A stretch of 64,000 nucleotides of DNA from Staphylococcus sp. KG4-3 (GTDB lineage: Bacteria; Bacillota; Bacilli; Staphylococcales; Staphylococcaceae), in assembly GCF_033597815.2 (NCBI RefSeq), contig NZ_CP166245.1, forward strand, positions 2,418,001-2,482,000, written 5' to 3'. A model generated the notes under the pieces. The model worked only from the letters and a program-made list of their open reading frames with translations, did not search any database and was not told where the DNA came from. The position numbers were made by a program, and so were the translations under genes. This document shows positions 27,758 to 36,526 of this stretch, in pieces (positions within the stretch are counted from its first letter, which is position 1; every line of letters begins with the position of its first letter).

Positions 27758-27823
27758 AATTGTGGAAGCGAAATAAGTCTAAATATCATTTCGAATTAAA
27801 ATTATCATTTCGCTTCCATAATT
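27758..27823. terminator. Terminator between nanK and nanR
   Basis: AATTGTGGAAGCGAAAT and ATTTCGCTTCCATAATT form a 17-bp arm pair (one mismatch) around a 32-base loop, followed by TTAATA. The genes converge here, so it can serve both. Confidence 0.65.
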
Positions 27824-27919
27824 TTAATAAAAACTCTTTAACGCAAAAGTCATTTCAAGCTATATATAGTCCATTCTTTACTTTACGATACACTTATTAA
27901 AATTTTACATGGTTGAAAG

Positions 27920-28717
27920 CTATTCGTTTAATATAATTTTTTTGGTATGCTGATAGACGTTTTGCATATAATCATCATCCAATAACAAATAACTTACAAT
28001 GTCAATTAAGAAAAGCGTTGCTATTTGTGTATTAATAAACCTTGTATCATTAATTCTAGACTGGTCTGTCGTTATTAATACTAAATCTGCACATTGTGTT
28101 AACGCACTGCCCTCGTAATTTGTAATTGCCACAACAAATGCCCCGCGTTCATGAGCGACTTCTGCTGCTGCAATAAGTTCAGTAGTTTCCCCACTATTTG
28201 AAATAGCTACAAATGTATCAGAAGCCGTTAATAATGATGCAAAAATTTTCATTTGGTGTGCATCTGTTGATACATTCCCTTTTAATCCCATGCGCATCAT
28301 ACGATAATAAAATTCAGTTGCAGACAGTCCTGAACTCCCTAGTCCAGCATAAATAATTTGTCGGCTACGCATAATTTGATTTACTAACCTTTGAATTTTT
28401 TCATCAGAAATAAACTCGCCTGTCTGTTGAATAATATCTTGATGGTATTTATGAATACGTTGTATAAGTGGGCTATTTTCTATAACATTGTCTGTCATTT
28501 CTTGTTGCAAATTAAACTTTAAGTCTTGAAAGTTATCATAATCTAATTTATTACTAAAGCGCGTAATAGTGGCTGGTGACGTGCCTATAGCATGCGCCAA
28601 TGAATTAATCGTCGAAAAAGCATCATCAAATTGATTACTTTGAATGTATTCAACGATTTGCTTGTCTGTTTTCGTAAATAAGTGTCGATAACGTTGCACA
28701 CGATTTTCAAATTTCAT
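27920..28717 (-). CDS. nanR: RpiR/MurR-family repressor NanR
   Basis: Regulator of 265 residues: N-terminal RpiR HTH (residues about 1-75, with IGTSPATITRFSNKLDYDNFQDLK) and a SIS sugar-phosphate-binding domain (about 105-230, GLGSSGLSATEFYYRMMRMG and SNSGETTELIAAAE). In S. aureus NanR represses nan genes and is released by N-acetylmannosamine-6-phosphate. I start it at ATG 28717, seven bases after GGGGAG; an in-frame TTG at 28735 lies before that site. A 17-base palindrome 42 bases upstream suggests it regulates itself and nanE. Confidence 0.88.
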   Translation of the reverse strand: MKFENRVQRYRHLFTKTDKQIVEYIQSNQFDDAFSTINSLAHAIGTSPATITRFSNKLDYDNFQDLKFNLQQEMTDNVIENSPLIQRIHKYHQDIIQQTGEFISDEKIQRLVNQIMRSRQIIYAGLGSSGLSATEFYYRMMRMGLKGNVSTDAHQMKIFASLLTASDTFVAISNSGETTELIAAAEVAHERGAFVVAITNYEGSALTQCADLVLITTDQSRINDTRFINTQIATLFLIDIVSYLLLDDDYMQNVYQHTKKIILNE

Positions 28718-28758
28718 TAGGATTCTCCCCTTCAAATATGAATATAATCTCAGTATAT

Positions 28759-28775
28759 ATGAAAATATTTTTCAT
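28759..28775. promoter_or_regulatory. NanR operator, copy 2
   Basis: ATGAAAATATTTTTCAT, identical to the copy at 26775-26791, placed between the divergent nanR and nanE genes. Confidence 0.8.
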
Positions 28776-28881
28776 AACAATTAAATGTATTGATTATTAT
28801 TTTCTCAATGTTATATTAAAATTACAAATCTAAAGGAGTTTAATGATTTATTAAATTTATCAAAGTTATGGAGTGTATATT

Positions 28882-29550
28882 ATGTTACCACAAGGATTAA
28901 TCGTGTCATGCCAAGCATTACCAGATGAACCACTACACTCGTCATTTATCATGTCAAAAATGGCGTTAGCAGCTTATGAGGGCGGTGCCGTCGGTATCAG
29001 AGCTAATTCTAAAGAAGATATTATTGCAATTAAGCAAGAGATTGATCTACCAGTGATTGGTATCGTCAAACGAGATTATGATCATTCTGATGTATTCATT
29101 ACTGCAACAAGCAAAGAAATTGATGAATTAATTGAAAGTCAATGTGAAGTCATTGCATTAGATGCTACAAAACAAATACGTCCAAAAGAATCATTACAAT
29201 CACTTGTATCCTATGTTAGAGAAAATGCCCCTCATATTAAACTTATGGCAGACATTTCAACACTAGATGAAGCAATTAATGCTGATAAACTTGGTTTTGA
29301 TTATATTGGCACTACATTATATGGTTATACGTCATATACTAAAGGGCATATCTTATATGAAAACAACTTCCAATTTTTAAAAGATGTTTTAGCACATGTC
29401 GATGCTAAAGTTATAGCTGAAGGCAATGTTGTCACTCCTGAAATGCTTAAAACTGTAACAGATTTAGGCGTACATTGCACTGTTGTTGGCGGTGCCATTA
29501 CACGTCCTAAGGAAATTACCAAACGCTTTATTGATGCTTTAAACACATAA
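28882..29550 (+). CDS. nanE: N-acetylmannosamine-6-phosphate 2-epimerase NanE
   Basis: TIM-barrel epimerase of 222 residues converting ManNAc-6-P to GlcNAc-6-P, the step that feeds sialic acid into amino-sugar metabolism. Typical segments: [17 protein letters not shown] (residues 5-21), [24 protein letters not shown], and [12 protein letters not shown] with VVGGAITRP near the end. The ATG at 28882 lies eight bases after GGAG; an upstream in-frame GTG at 28873 overlaps that site. Divergent from nanR across the second palindrome. Confidence 0.92.
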   Translation: MLPQGLIVSCQALPDEPLHSSFIMSKMALAAYEGGAVGIRANSKEDIIAIKQEIDLPVIGIVKRDYDHSDVFITATSKEIDELIESQCEVIALDATKQIRPKESLQSLVSYVRENAPHIKLMADISTLDEAINADKLGFDYIGTTLYGYTSYTKGHILYENNFQFLKDVLAHVDAKVIAEGNVVTPEMLKTVTDLGVHCTVVGGAITRPKEITKRFIDALNT

Positions 29551-29589
29551 AATTAAAGTGGCTGAGACATTCCTCAGCCACTTTAATTT
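29550..29589. terminator. Bidirectional terminator nanE/srtA
   Basis: AAATTAAAGTGGCTGAG / CTCAGCCACTTTAATTT, 17-bp perfect stem with a 5-6 base loop, followed by TATAAAA; it begins in the nanE stop codon. Confidence 0.88.
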
Positions 29590-29633
29590 TATAAAAAGTT
29601 ATTAATTATAAAACCATTGTTTCAATTCCATTA

Positions 29634-30233
29634 TTATACTGCTTTAGCAATAAATATTTTACGTTCTTCCCATTGATTCGTTTGTTCATTATAATTGTCA
29701 CATGTTATTAATGTAAGTTGTTGTTTTGTGGATTGTTGTTCTTCAAGTACTTCTATGTCTTCTGGTTTCACGTCAAAAATTTTAACAATTTTATACTCTT
29801 TTTTCTTATTTCCTGTTTTTAAATACACTTTACTTCCTACTTTTGCATCTGGTAAGTTTGAAAATTGATAATCTGAACCTCCTGTATAGGTATGTCCAGC
29901 AATCGCGATGTTTTGCTCTTCTAATGATTCATCCGCCTCAGCGAAACTGACGCCTCTATTAAGTTGTTCCGGTGTAGCCGGTCCTGGATAGACTGGCGTT
30001 TTAATATCTGCGTCTGGTACTGATAAATAACCAGCCATTTTTGTTTTATCTTTAGGAATTTCAACTTCTTGATTTTTATTGTTTACAGCATCTTTATCAT
30101 AAGTTTCTATCTTTGTTTCATTATCTTTTTTAGTTAAATAATCATCAATATGTGGTTTAGTGAAAAGGTAAACTGCCGTCAAAATAAGTAATACCCCCGC
30201 CACAGTAATCAAGCGATTAGTCCATTTCTTCAT
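29634..30233 (-). CDS. srtA: Sortase A
   Basis: Housekeeping transpeptidase that cleaves LPXTG surface proteins and links them to cell-wall precursor lipid II. It has 199 residues with an N-terminal membrane anchor (about 6-25) and an extracytoplasmic catalytic barrel. The catalytic set is clear: H114 in IAGHTYTGG, C178 in LITCDNYN and R191 in WEERK. The stretch matches class A sortase of S. aureus (206 residues). ATG preceded by AAAGGAG. Monocistronic. Confidence 0.95.
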   Translation of the reverse strand: MKKWTNRLITVAGVLLILTAVYLFTKPHIDDYLTKKDNETKIETYDKDAVNNKNQEVEIPKDKTKMAGYLSVPDADIKTPVYPGPATPEQLNRGVSFAEADESLEEQNIAIAGHTYTGGSDYQFSNLPDAKVGSKVYLKTGNKKKEYKIVKIFDVKPEDIEVLEEQQSTKQQLTLITCDNYNEQTNQWEERKIFIAKAV

Positions 30234-30440
30234 TTTCTTTGTTTCTCCTTTTGAACAATTTCAAATTTAAAAAGTTATATCAACTATAGCACAATTCATT
30301 AATTATTTTCATTAATATAAAGGAATTAAAAATATATTTTTGTATCTTCACGTTAATTTTCATGACAAAAAATTGCACCTTTTAGAAAATAAGTGTTAAA
30401 TAAACCTAAGACATAATATAAAAGATTGTGGGGAATTTTT

Positions 30441-30941
30441 ATGATAAGACAAGCAGTTAAATCAGATTTACCAAATATTTTAGACATTTACAATGATGCC
30501 ATTTTAAATACTACCGCTGTGTATACCTATAACCCACAAACGCTTGAATCACGAGAGGCTTGGTTTGAAAATAAATCAAAGAGTAACGAGCCTATTTTTG
30601 TTTATGTGGAACATGATGAAGCTATTGCCTTTGCATCTTATGGTTCATTTAGGGACTGGCCAGCTTACCAATATTCTATTGAACACTCAATTTACGTAAG
30701 TAAGTATCACAGAGGGAAAGGTATCGCTTCGAAATTATTACTGGAACTCATCCATCATGCACAAAAAAGCGGCTATAAAACGTTAGTTGCTGGTATAGAT
30801 GCTACAAATGATTACAGTATTTATTTACACAAAAAATTCAATTTCACTCATTCTGGTACGATTCAACAAGTAGGTTATAAATTCGATAAATGGCTAGATC
30901 TTGCATTTTACCAATTAGATTTAAATACTTTTAATAAATAA
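30441..30941 (+). CDS. GNAT acetyltransferase, phosphinothricin/methionine-sulfoximine type
   Basis: 166-residue GNAT enzyme of the PAT/MnaT/YncA type. Signs: IRQAVKSDLPNILDIYNDAILNTTAVYTY (N-terminal substrate region), HSIYVSKYHRGKGIASKLL (acetyl-CoA loop R/Q-x-x-G-x-G/A, about 91-105), and NFTHSGTIQQVGYKFDKWLDLAFYQ (C-terminal). Family members acetylate phosphinothricin, methionine sulfoximine or methionine sulfone; the natural substrate in staphylococci is unknown. The start is ATG 30441 after GTGGGGA, not the in-frame TTG at 30426. Confidence 0.83.
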   Translation: MIRQAVKSDLPNILDIYNDAILNTTAVYTYNPQTLESREAWFENKSKSNEPIFVYVEHDEAIAFASYGSFRDWPAYQYSIEHSIYVSKYHRGKGIASKLLLELIHHAQKSGYKTLVAGIDATNDYSIYLHKKFNFTHSGTIQQVGYKFDKWLDLAFYQLDLNTFNK

Positions 30942-31132
30942 TATATAACTAAAATATTTTTTCAAAAATCAATACCCCCTATAAACTTTAACTAAAATTG
31001 GGAACAGGATGGACATTTAATTTCTTTATAAAAACTTTCGTTCTCTTGGGCTCAAATCGCTAATTTGTTTTGTTACTTAGACTTAGTGGTAATAATTATA
31101 ATGTATTGATTAATTTTGAAGGAAGTGTTTAT

Positions 31133-32302
31133 ATGGCGGTATTTTCAAAAGATGAACGTGTAAAAATATTATCAGATATTATTGAAATTCAGTCTGTAAA
31201 TGAAAAAGAACTCGATGTTGCTCATTATTTGCAACAGCTTTTTAAAAAATATGATATTCATACAGAAATTCTAACGTTGGATGGTGAATCTTCTCGTGCT
31301 AACCTCATTGCAGAAATCGGAAACGGTAAACCTGTAGTCGGCGTTTCGGGACATATGGATGTCGTAACAACAGGTGATAGTGATAAATGGAATTATGATC
31401 CTTTCAAATTAACTGAAGATGATCAAGGGAGATTACACGGTCGTGGTTCAGCAGATATGAAATCCGGACTTGTAGCGTTAGCAATTAGTTTAATAGAAAT
31501 TAAAGAAGCAGGTCTATTGAAGCAGGGATCAATTCGCTTTATGGCTACAGCTGGCGAAGAGGTTACAAGTAATGGTGCCGCCTTGCTATATGAAAAAGGC
31601 TATATGGATGATATAGATGCATTGTTAATTGCAGAACCATCACAAGATGGCATTGTCTATACACACAAAGGTACGATGGACATTCAAGTCACTTCTAAAG
31701 GAAAATCAGCACATAGTTCCATGCCAGAGTTAGGTTTTAATGCCATTAATCCTTTAGTTGATTTCATTCATACTTTAAATACAGAGTATAACAAAGTGGA
31801 CGTAAGCAGTGAGTTGCTAGGTACTCCTACTATGAATTCAACTATTATAAACGGTGGAGACCAAGTTAACTCTATTCCTGAATATGCTGAATCACTATTT
31901 AATATGCGTACAATTCCACAATTTGATAATAAAAAATTCGAAGAATTATTCAATCGTATCAAAGAAAAAATCGAAACAGAAAGTAACGGGGATATCACTA
32001 TAAATCCTTATGTTAATCGTGACCCTGTTTACACTACAGGCGATAATTCATTTTTAAAATTAGCTAAATCTTTAGGGGATGAATATTTCAACAGAAATTT
32101 AGAAGTTACTTCTTCTACTGCAACTACAGATGCTTCTTATTTAATGAAAGATAAAAGTGAAGACTTTTCATTTGTCATGTATGGCCCAGGTGAAACAGGA
32201 CAGGCACACCAAGTGGACGAGTACGTCTATAAAGATGTATACCTTACGTTCATCGATTTATACATTCAACTATTAACAGATTATCTGAATCAAACTAAAT
32301 AA
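31133..32302 (+). CDS. ArgE/DapE-family M20 deacylase (copy 1)
   Basis: 389-residue zinc peptidase/deacylase. Metal motifs: SGHMDVV (His and Asp, about 74-80), GRGSADMKSGL (bridging Asp, about 103-113) and TAGEEVTSNG (Glu general base plus ligand, about 138). Often annotated as succinyl-diaminopimelate desuccinylase, but staphylococci make diaminopimelate by the acetylase branch or only lysine, so a general peptide or acyl-amino-acid deacylase is equally likely. A close paralogue is at 52479-53636. The ATG at 31133 follows AAGGAAG; upstream in-frame starts lack a site. Confidence 0.85.
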   Translation: MAVFSKDERVKILSDIIEIQSVNEKELDVAHYLQQLFKKYDIHTEILTLDGESSRANLIAEIGNGKPVVGVSGHMDVVTTGDSDKWNYDPFKLTEDDQGRLHGRGSADMKSGLVALAISLIEIKEAGLLKQGSIRFMATAGEEVTSNGAALLYEKGYMDDIDALLIAEPSQDGIVYTHKGTMDIQVTSKGKSAHSSMPELGFNAINPLVDFIHTLNTEYNKVDVSSELLGTPTMNSTIINGGDQVNSIPEYAESLFNMRTIPQFDNKKFEELFNRIKEKIETESNGDITINPYVNRDPVYTTGDNSFLKLAKSLGDEYFNRNLEVTSSTATTDASYLMKDKSEDFSFVMYGPGETGQAHQVDEYVYKDVYLTFIDLYIQLLTDYLNQTK

Positions 32303-32347
32303 TATCTGAGTCCATATCTATTAAATTGAAACTACTTAGCCTTGTTG

Positions 32348-32393
32348 GGGGCGGGAACACGAATCATAATTTTGATTACGTCTTCCCGCCCCT
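32348..32393. terminator. Bidirectional terminator
   Basis: GGGGCGGGAA...TTCCCGCCCC with inner pairing (AATCA/TGATT), followed by TAATTTTAT. It separates the converging deacylase and HAD genes. Confidence 0.85.
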
Positions 32394-32445
32394 AATTTTA
32401 TAAAAGGCAGTTGTATTTTTAAGTACTTATATAACAACTTATGTC

Positions 32446-33123
32446 TTATCTTTTATTCATTTCTAACCATTTAACCATTTCATTTAAATTATTAACTGTC
32501 ATAGTTGGCGATTGCCCATTGTAGTCAAAATGTGATTTACTACGATTTACCCATACTGTGTCAAATCCAAAATTAGCTGCTCCTGAAACATCCCATGCAT
32601 TTGAAGAAACAAATAAAATATCTTCACGTGTCATTTGATAATATTTCAGTATTAAGGAATAGCTAGCAGGGCTAGGCTTATATTGCTTTATTTCATTAAC
32701 GCTAATAACAGTATCTATATACTTGTTAATTTCAGAATTATCGACTAAAGGCATTAACATATTGTCATTAGCGTTTGATAATACACCAACTTCTAAGTTT
32801 TTCGAATTCAACTCCGAAAGCACTTTTGGAATTTCTTTAAAATAGTCTAAATCTAAAAAAGCGTCAAAGAGTTGATTTACATCTTCTCTATTGTATTGAA
32901 TTTCATGAACATCTAATACATAGCGCAGTGATTCTTTAGTCAATTCATCAAAAGGAACATATCTTTGCATCACTTGTCTTAAAAACATATGCTCTAACTG
33001 AGTTTTACGCCAAAGTTGCGAAATGGATTTTGCTTCCACTTCATTGAATTGACCCATATCGTTTTTTAGCGATTCCATATCAAATATTGTACCGTAAACA
33101 TCAAAAATAATAGCTTTATACAT
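32446..33123 (-). CDS. Haloacid dehalogenase type II
   Basis: 225-residue HAD enzyme with motif I FDVYGTIFD (D8 nucleophile) and the YGT signature of L-2-haloacid dehalogenases, motif II in GVLSNANDN (about 113-121), Lys in QYKPSPASYSLILKYY, and motif IV VSSNAWDVSGAANFGF. The SSNAWDVSGA stretch is typical of true type II haloacid dehalogenases. The physiological substrate in staphylococci is unknown. Single gene, ATG with GGGAGG ahead. Confidence 0.85.
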   Translation of the reverse strand: MYKAIIFDVYGTIFDMESLKNDMGQFNEVEAKSISQLWRKTQLEHMFLRQVMQRYVPFDELTKESLRYVLDVHEIQYNREDVNQLFDAFLDLDYFKEIPKVLSELNSKNLEVGVLSNANDNMLMPLVDNSEINKYIDTVISVNEIKQYKPSPASYSLILKYYQMTREDILFVSSNAWDVSGAANFGFDTVWVNRSKSHFDYNGQSPTMTVNNLNEMVKWLEMNKR

Positions 33124-33393
33124 ATATAACCTCCCTTTCTTGATAAAAATCAGACTTACTTACTCTTTAGCACGTTTAGACTACATTGAAACAGTTTTAA
33201 CTTAATTTCAATTAATATTTAATAACTAATTTTACTTTTTACATTTATTTTATAACATTTTGCATCTACTAAACTCAAAACAGGAAAATAACTAATCCTT
33301 AGACTATTTATAAATAAACTGTAAAATTACAATAACTTAAGATTAATTCCTTATAAATGGGATATAGAAAAGTAAGGGAGGAGGCTGGTTGTG

Positions 33394-33657
33394 ATGAGAA
33401 AGTTATTTTTAATTGATTTGTTAAACCTATTTCTTATTGCCCTAGGTTACATGTTACTAATCACGTTAGTTTTATTTTCCTTTGATTTATTTGAAATCGA
33501 AACAACCGGTTCACTATTTTTAAATGCACTGAGTAGTGCCACAGTTGTCAGCCTGTTTAATAACGAGATATTTAACGGTTTGTTTACCTTATTTTTATTT
33601 ATCTCTATATTAATATTTGTTTATAAAGCTTTAGATCTTTATAAACAAAACAGATAG
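33394..33657 (+). CDS. Small membrane protein, unknown function
   Basis: 87-88 residues, mostly hydrophobic: helices at about 5-30 and 60-82 with a mildly polar middle (IETTGSLFLNALSSATVVSLFNNEIFNG), so two or three membrane spans are expected. I do not recognise the family. A very strong AGGGAGGAGG site lies nine bases before the ATG at 33394 and six before an in-frame GTG at 33391; either could start it. This supports a real gene despite its size. It stands alone. Confidence 0.6.
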   Translation: MRKLFLIDLLNLFLIALGYMLLITLVLFSFDLFEIETTGSLFLNALSSATVVSLFNNEIFNGLFTLFLFISILIFVYKALDLYKQNR

Positions 33658-33744
33658 CTTACTTTGACTAATACATTAATAAATAATAATTGCTAAGCTG
33701 ATCCAATTACACCCTAATATATTTATATACTATTTAATTTTATA

Positions 33745-33773
33745 TTGTAAGGTTTCGTTTTTAGTTATATAAT
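33745..33773 (+). promoter_or_regulatory. Sigma-A promoter without a downstream gene
   Basis: TTGTAA, 17-base spacer, perfect TATAAT. Transcription would start near 33780 and run into the hairpins at 33899-33971; the 33780-33971 stretch has no usable open frame. Confidence 0.55.
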
Positions 33774-33898
33774 ATTAATATAGAATGTTAAATTTATATC
33801 ATAGCTAGTAACGTGCCGTTTATCATCATAGTTATATTCCATTCCCAGAATTAGACTTTATGCACCCAATTTAATATATGATATATCACAACATTCTA

Positions 33899-33924
33899 TT
33901 CAAGTAGATTATTGCCTACTTGAA
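33899..33924. other. Hairpin next to the orphan terminator
   Basis: TTCAAGTAG / CTACTTGAA with an 8-base loop. It shares its right arm with the A-run that serves as the U-run of the neighbouring leftward terminator, so the two structures could compete. Confidence 0.5.
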
Positions 33925-34041
33925 AAAATAAGATCTAAAGTTACTTTCAGGCAGTAACTTTAGATCTTATTCATGTTTTGACTTCTTATAAACTTTGGCA
34001 CAGTTATTATTTTACTCGCTTCTTTTTAACCTTTCTCCTCA
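33922..34041 (-). ncRNA. Putative leftward small RNA upstream of the Rsp-like gene
   Basis: The ends are defined by a minus-strand promoter-like pair (34048-34075) and a strong leftward terminator (33927-33971). No protein gene lies between. A longer transcript starting nearer to the regulator's start codon is also possible. In S. aureus the long RNA SSR42 is transcribed next to and divergently from rsp, the same arrangement. Confidence 0.35.
33927..33971 (-). terminator. Orphan leftward terminator
   Basis: 19-bp perfect stem AATAAGATCTAAAGTTACT / AGTAACTTTAGATCTTATT with a 7-base loop. On the minus strand it is followed by TTTT (six Us with the stem end); on the plus strand by TCATG. No minus-strand gene lies upstream of it within 2.5 kb. 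Confidence 0.75.
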
Positions 34042-34047
34042 AGTTTA

Positions 34048-34075
34048 ACTATAAAACTCAAATCATTTCATGCAA
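34048..34075 (-). promoter_or_regulatory. Promoter-like pair for a leftward RNA
   Basis: Minus strand TTGCAT, 16 bases, TATAGT. It would start an RNA near 34041, reading towards the terminator at 33927-33971. Confidence 0.35.
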
Positions 34076-34379
34076 ATCTCAACAATGCTCTATCCGTTAT
34101 AACCTTGTTACTTTCATATAAAAATGTTATTTAGTCACTTTTATAAACTTTCAAGCTCTATTACATAACATACTGCATAAAAATTATTTATATTTTTACT
34201 ACCTCGCTAAAATTTTATTAATAAATGTTCCCTTAGATCCTTTTCACAATGTCATTATATTAATTCAGACATTCATTTTGTTAATGTTGCTAGTTGGCTA
34301 CCTTTTTTAAAGTATAGAGTTGTACAATAGGCTTACTACTATAAGGTAAAAGACTCATATCTAGATAAAGGTGATATTT

Positions 34380-36455
34380 TTGATTAGTACACTATCTATT
34401 AGAAATCAGTATACATCTGAATTAACAAGGTGCATCAATGAAATTGTTATACTGCTCCCTTTAAATAAACCCTGCAAAATCAATTTAAATGGATTAACTA
34501 TTACAGTTACTGATGGCATAATTGTTAATAATGCGGATTTATATCAAATGTTAGATGTTCAAGAACTGTTAGAATTAAAAATTCCTTTACCATTATTTAT
34601 TGAAAAAGATATTAATATTTCAAAATCATATTTCGATTTTAACTGTATCCACTTTGTAGAACAATTTAGAAACCTAGTTCTGGAAATTATACACCGACCT
34701 ATCCAAGATGAGTTCAGTATGAATGTTTATATATCTAGCATTATTGAATTCTTATTAAGAGAAGCTCGGGTAGTGTTAAGTAGCATCTATATACCTTGTT
34801 TAAATACTAAACATCCTTTAGTAGCACGTATTACTAAATATATTCATGATAATATTTGTAACACTTTGAATACAAAACATTTATCTCAAACATTTTATAT
34901 CTCACAATCGTATATATCTATACTATTTGCTAATAATATCAACATAAATTTTAAATATTATACGACTTCGTTAAGAATTGCTTTATCCCTATATGATCTT
35001 ATTCAAAATAATAAAAGTATCTACGAAGTCGCTATTAAATATCAATTTTTAAATGTAACAACTTATTCTAAACATTTTAAATATTACATCCAAATGCCCC
35101 CTAAAAAGTATATTTACTTATTTAAAAAAGGGTATTATAAATCACCATATAAAATAATCTCAAATGACGTACCTTCAAAAAGTTATTTGGATAAAGTTCA
35201 ACCACCAACTAAGGACACAAATAACTCTGATTATTCATTAAATCTTTCAAAACTGTCATTTAATAATTTCTTTAAACCCATGACTATTCTTATTCAATTA
35301 GATGACATATATGCCTTGAATCATTTTTATGAATCACATACGATGCACAATGATACTACGACGATTTTTCCAAAAGTAAACTTTTGTATATTAGATACAC
35401 ATTTGAGACGATTAAATACATTGAGTGCTCAACAAATCATAAATAGAATAAAACAGTTAATACTAAAGGGGCATCAGTTGACTATTAAAATAACTCACCT
35501 ATCTTTACGTCAAACTCAGAAGTTTTCGGTTGCTAAATTACTAGCTGAACTAGTAAACGATTTAAATCAAATAACATTACAATTTGATTTTTCTTATTAT
35601 ACTTATAATGAACTTTTAAATTTTATTGAAAAAGTCCGTCTCAAGTATCCGCTTATTAAAATTGGTACGACGATAGATTCTATCATTAAAAGTAAAAATA
35701 CTTTATCACAAATATTACATAATATTACTTCAATTAAAGCAGATTTTTACTACATTGATTTAGATTTGAATAGTTTTTATAGGTTAATGGCTCATAAGGT
35801 AGCTCAGTCACAAACAGACCATAACTTAAAACAAGTACTTTTAATATTTATTAGCCAATTAGGTGATGAGTATGCAAAGAAATTAATTATAACTCATTTG
35901 ACTCATAATTCTTTACAAGATTACTACAACACATCTAGCCAACAGACACATATTTTATTAACGCGTTTTTTAGTTGAATTAAATCAAAGTATCTGTGGTT
36001 TTGGTTACCCATACTATACAGACGATAATGATAGAATCATGCTATTTAATAAATATCATTGCCCGATGCCTATTGTTCATATATATAGCTTTCTCAAAGC
36101 TTTTTTCAAACAACAGGTTGCTTTACTCCCAAACGCAATTATATGTAAAACAAATTGGCATTATCATATTTTATTATTTAGTAACGTAGAAAAATCATCT
36201 TTTCTAGTTAGAATAAACCACCATTTCATCAAATCATTTCCAGTGTTTTCAAGGCTTTTAAATAAAGATCATGGAATGATTACAAATTTGTTACCTTCAA
36301 ATATAGATCAAAAAATTTTCGGGTTAAGCTATATAGAACAAATCAATAGCGCTAATTATCCATTATCGAAATTGAGTTTACATTACTTTAAAGAACCTTT
36401 GATTTACAAACTATCTCAATCGTCTCTCCAATATATTATGATCGCCATGAGTTAA
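34380..36455 (+). CDS. Large AraC-family regulator, Rsp/Rbf type
   Basis: 691-residue cytosolic regulator. Residues about 1-140 form a non-cupin N-terminal region. An AraC-type double HTH follows at about 145-245 (HLSQTFYISQSYISILFANNI and VAIKYQFLNVTTYSKHFKYYIQMPPKKY). From about 285 to 680 there is a long domain with alternating strands and helices like the TIM-barrel/GH39-like part of S. aureus Rsp (701 residues) and Rbf (717), which control biofilm and virulence. I start at TTG 34380, seven bases after AAAGGTG; a GTG at 34371 lies within that site. It is preceded by an RNA-like non-coding gap and followed by a terminator and the Fur-linked ECF operon. Confidence 0.75.
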   Translation: MISTLSIRNQYTSELTRCINEIVILLPLNKPCKINLNGLTITVTDGIIVNNADLYQMLDVQELLELKIPLPLFIEKDINISKSYFDFNCIHFVEQFRNLVLEIIHRPIQDEFSMNVYISSIIEFLLREARVVLSSIYIPCLNTKHPLVARITKYIHDNICNTLNTKHLSQTFYISQSYISILFANNININFKYYTTSLRIALSLYDLIQNNKSIYEVAIKYQFLNVTTYSKHFKYYIQMPPKKYIYLFKKGYYKSPYKIISNDVPSKSYLDKVQPPTKDTNNSDYSLNLSKLSFNNFFKPMTILIQLDDIYALNHFYESHTMHNDTTTIFPKVNFCILDTHLRRLNTLSAQQIINRIKQLILKGHQLTIKITHLSLRQTQKFSVAKLLAELVNDLNQITLQFDFSYYTYNELLNFIEKVRLKYPLIKIGTTIDSIIKSKNTLSQILHNITSIKADFYYIDLDLNSFYRLMAHKVAQSQTDHNLKQVLLIFISQLGDEYAKKLIITHLTHNSLQDYYNTSSQQTHILLTRFLVELNQSICGFGYPYYTDDNDRIMLFNKYHCPMPIVHIYSFLKAFFKQQVALLPNAIICKTNWHYHILLFSNVEKSSFLVRINHHFIKSFPVFSRLLNKDHGMITNLLPSNIDQKIFGLSYIEQINSANYPLSKLSLHYFKEPLIYKLSQSSLQYIMIAMS

Positions 36456-36461
36456 TAACAA

Positions 36462-36500
36462 AAAAGGCCAAAACAAACTTACATTTGCTTTTGGCCTTTT
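36462..36500. terminator. Bidirectional terminator
   Basis: AAAAGGCCAAAA / TTTTGGCCTTTT perfect 12-bp stem with a 15-base loop between the converging regulator and ECF ATPase genes. Confidence 0.88.
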
Positions 36501-36526
36501 CTTAATTTCAACAATTACTGCAATAT

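Larger units (their letters stand above)
33658..34379. other. 720-base non-coding gap before the Rsp-like gene
   Basis: No open frame with a ribosome binding site on either strand. It contains a good plus-strand promoter (33745-33773), two adjacent hairpins (33899-33924 and 33927-33971), the latter with a U-run only on the minus strand, and a minus-strand promoter-like pair at 34048-34075. It looks like a locus for one or two small RNAs. Confidence 0.5.

Noticed and set aside
27758..27823. Possible sRNA in the nanK/nanR gap
   Set aside because: The long-loop inverted repeat is more simply a shared terminator of two converging genes; no promoter was seen.
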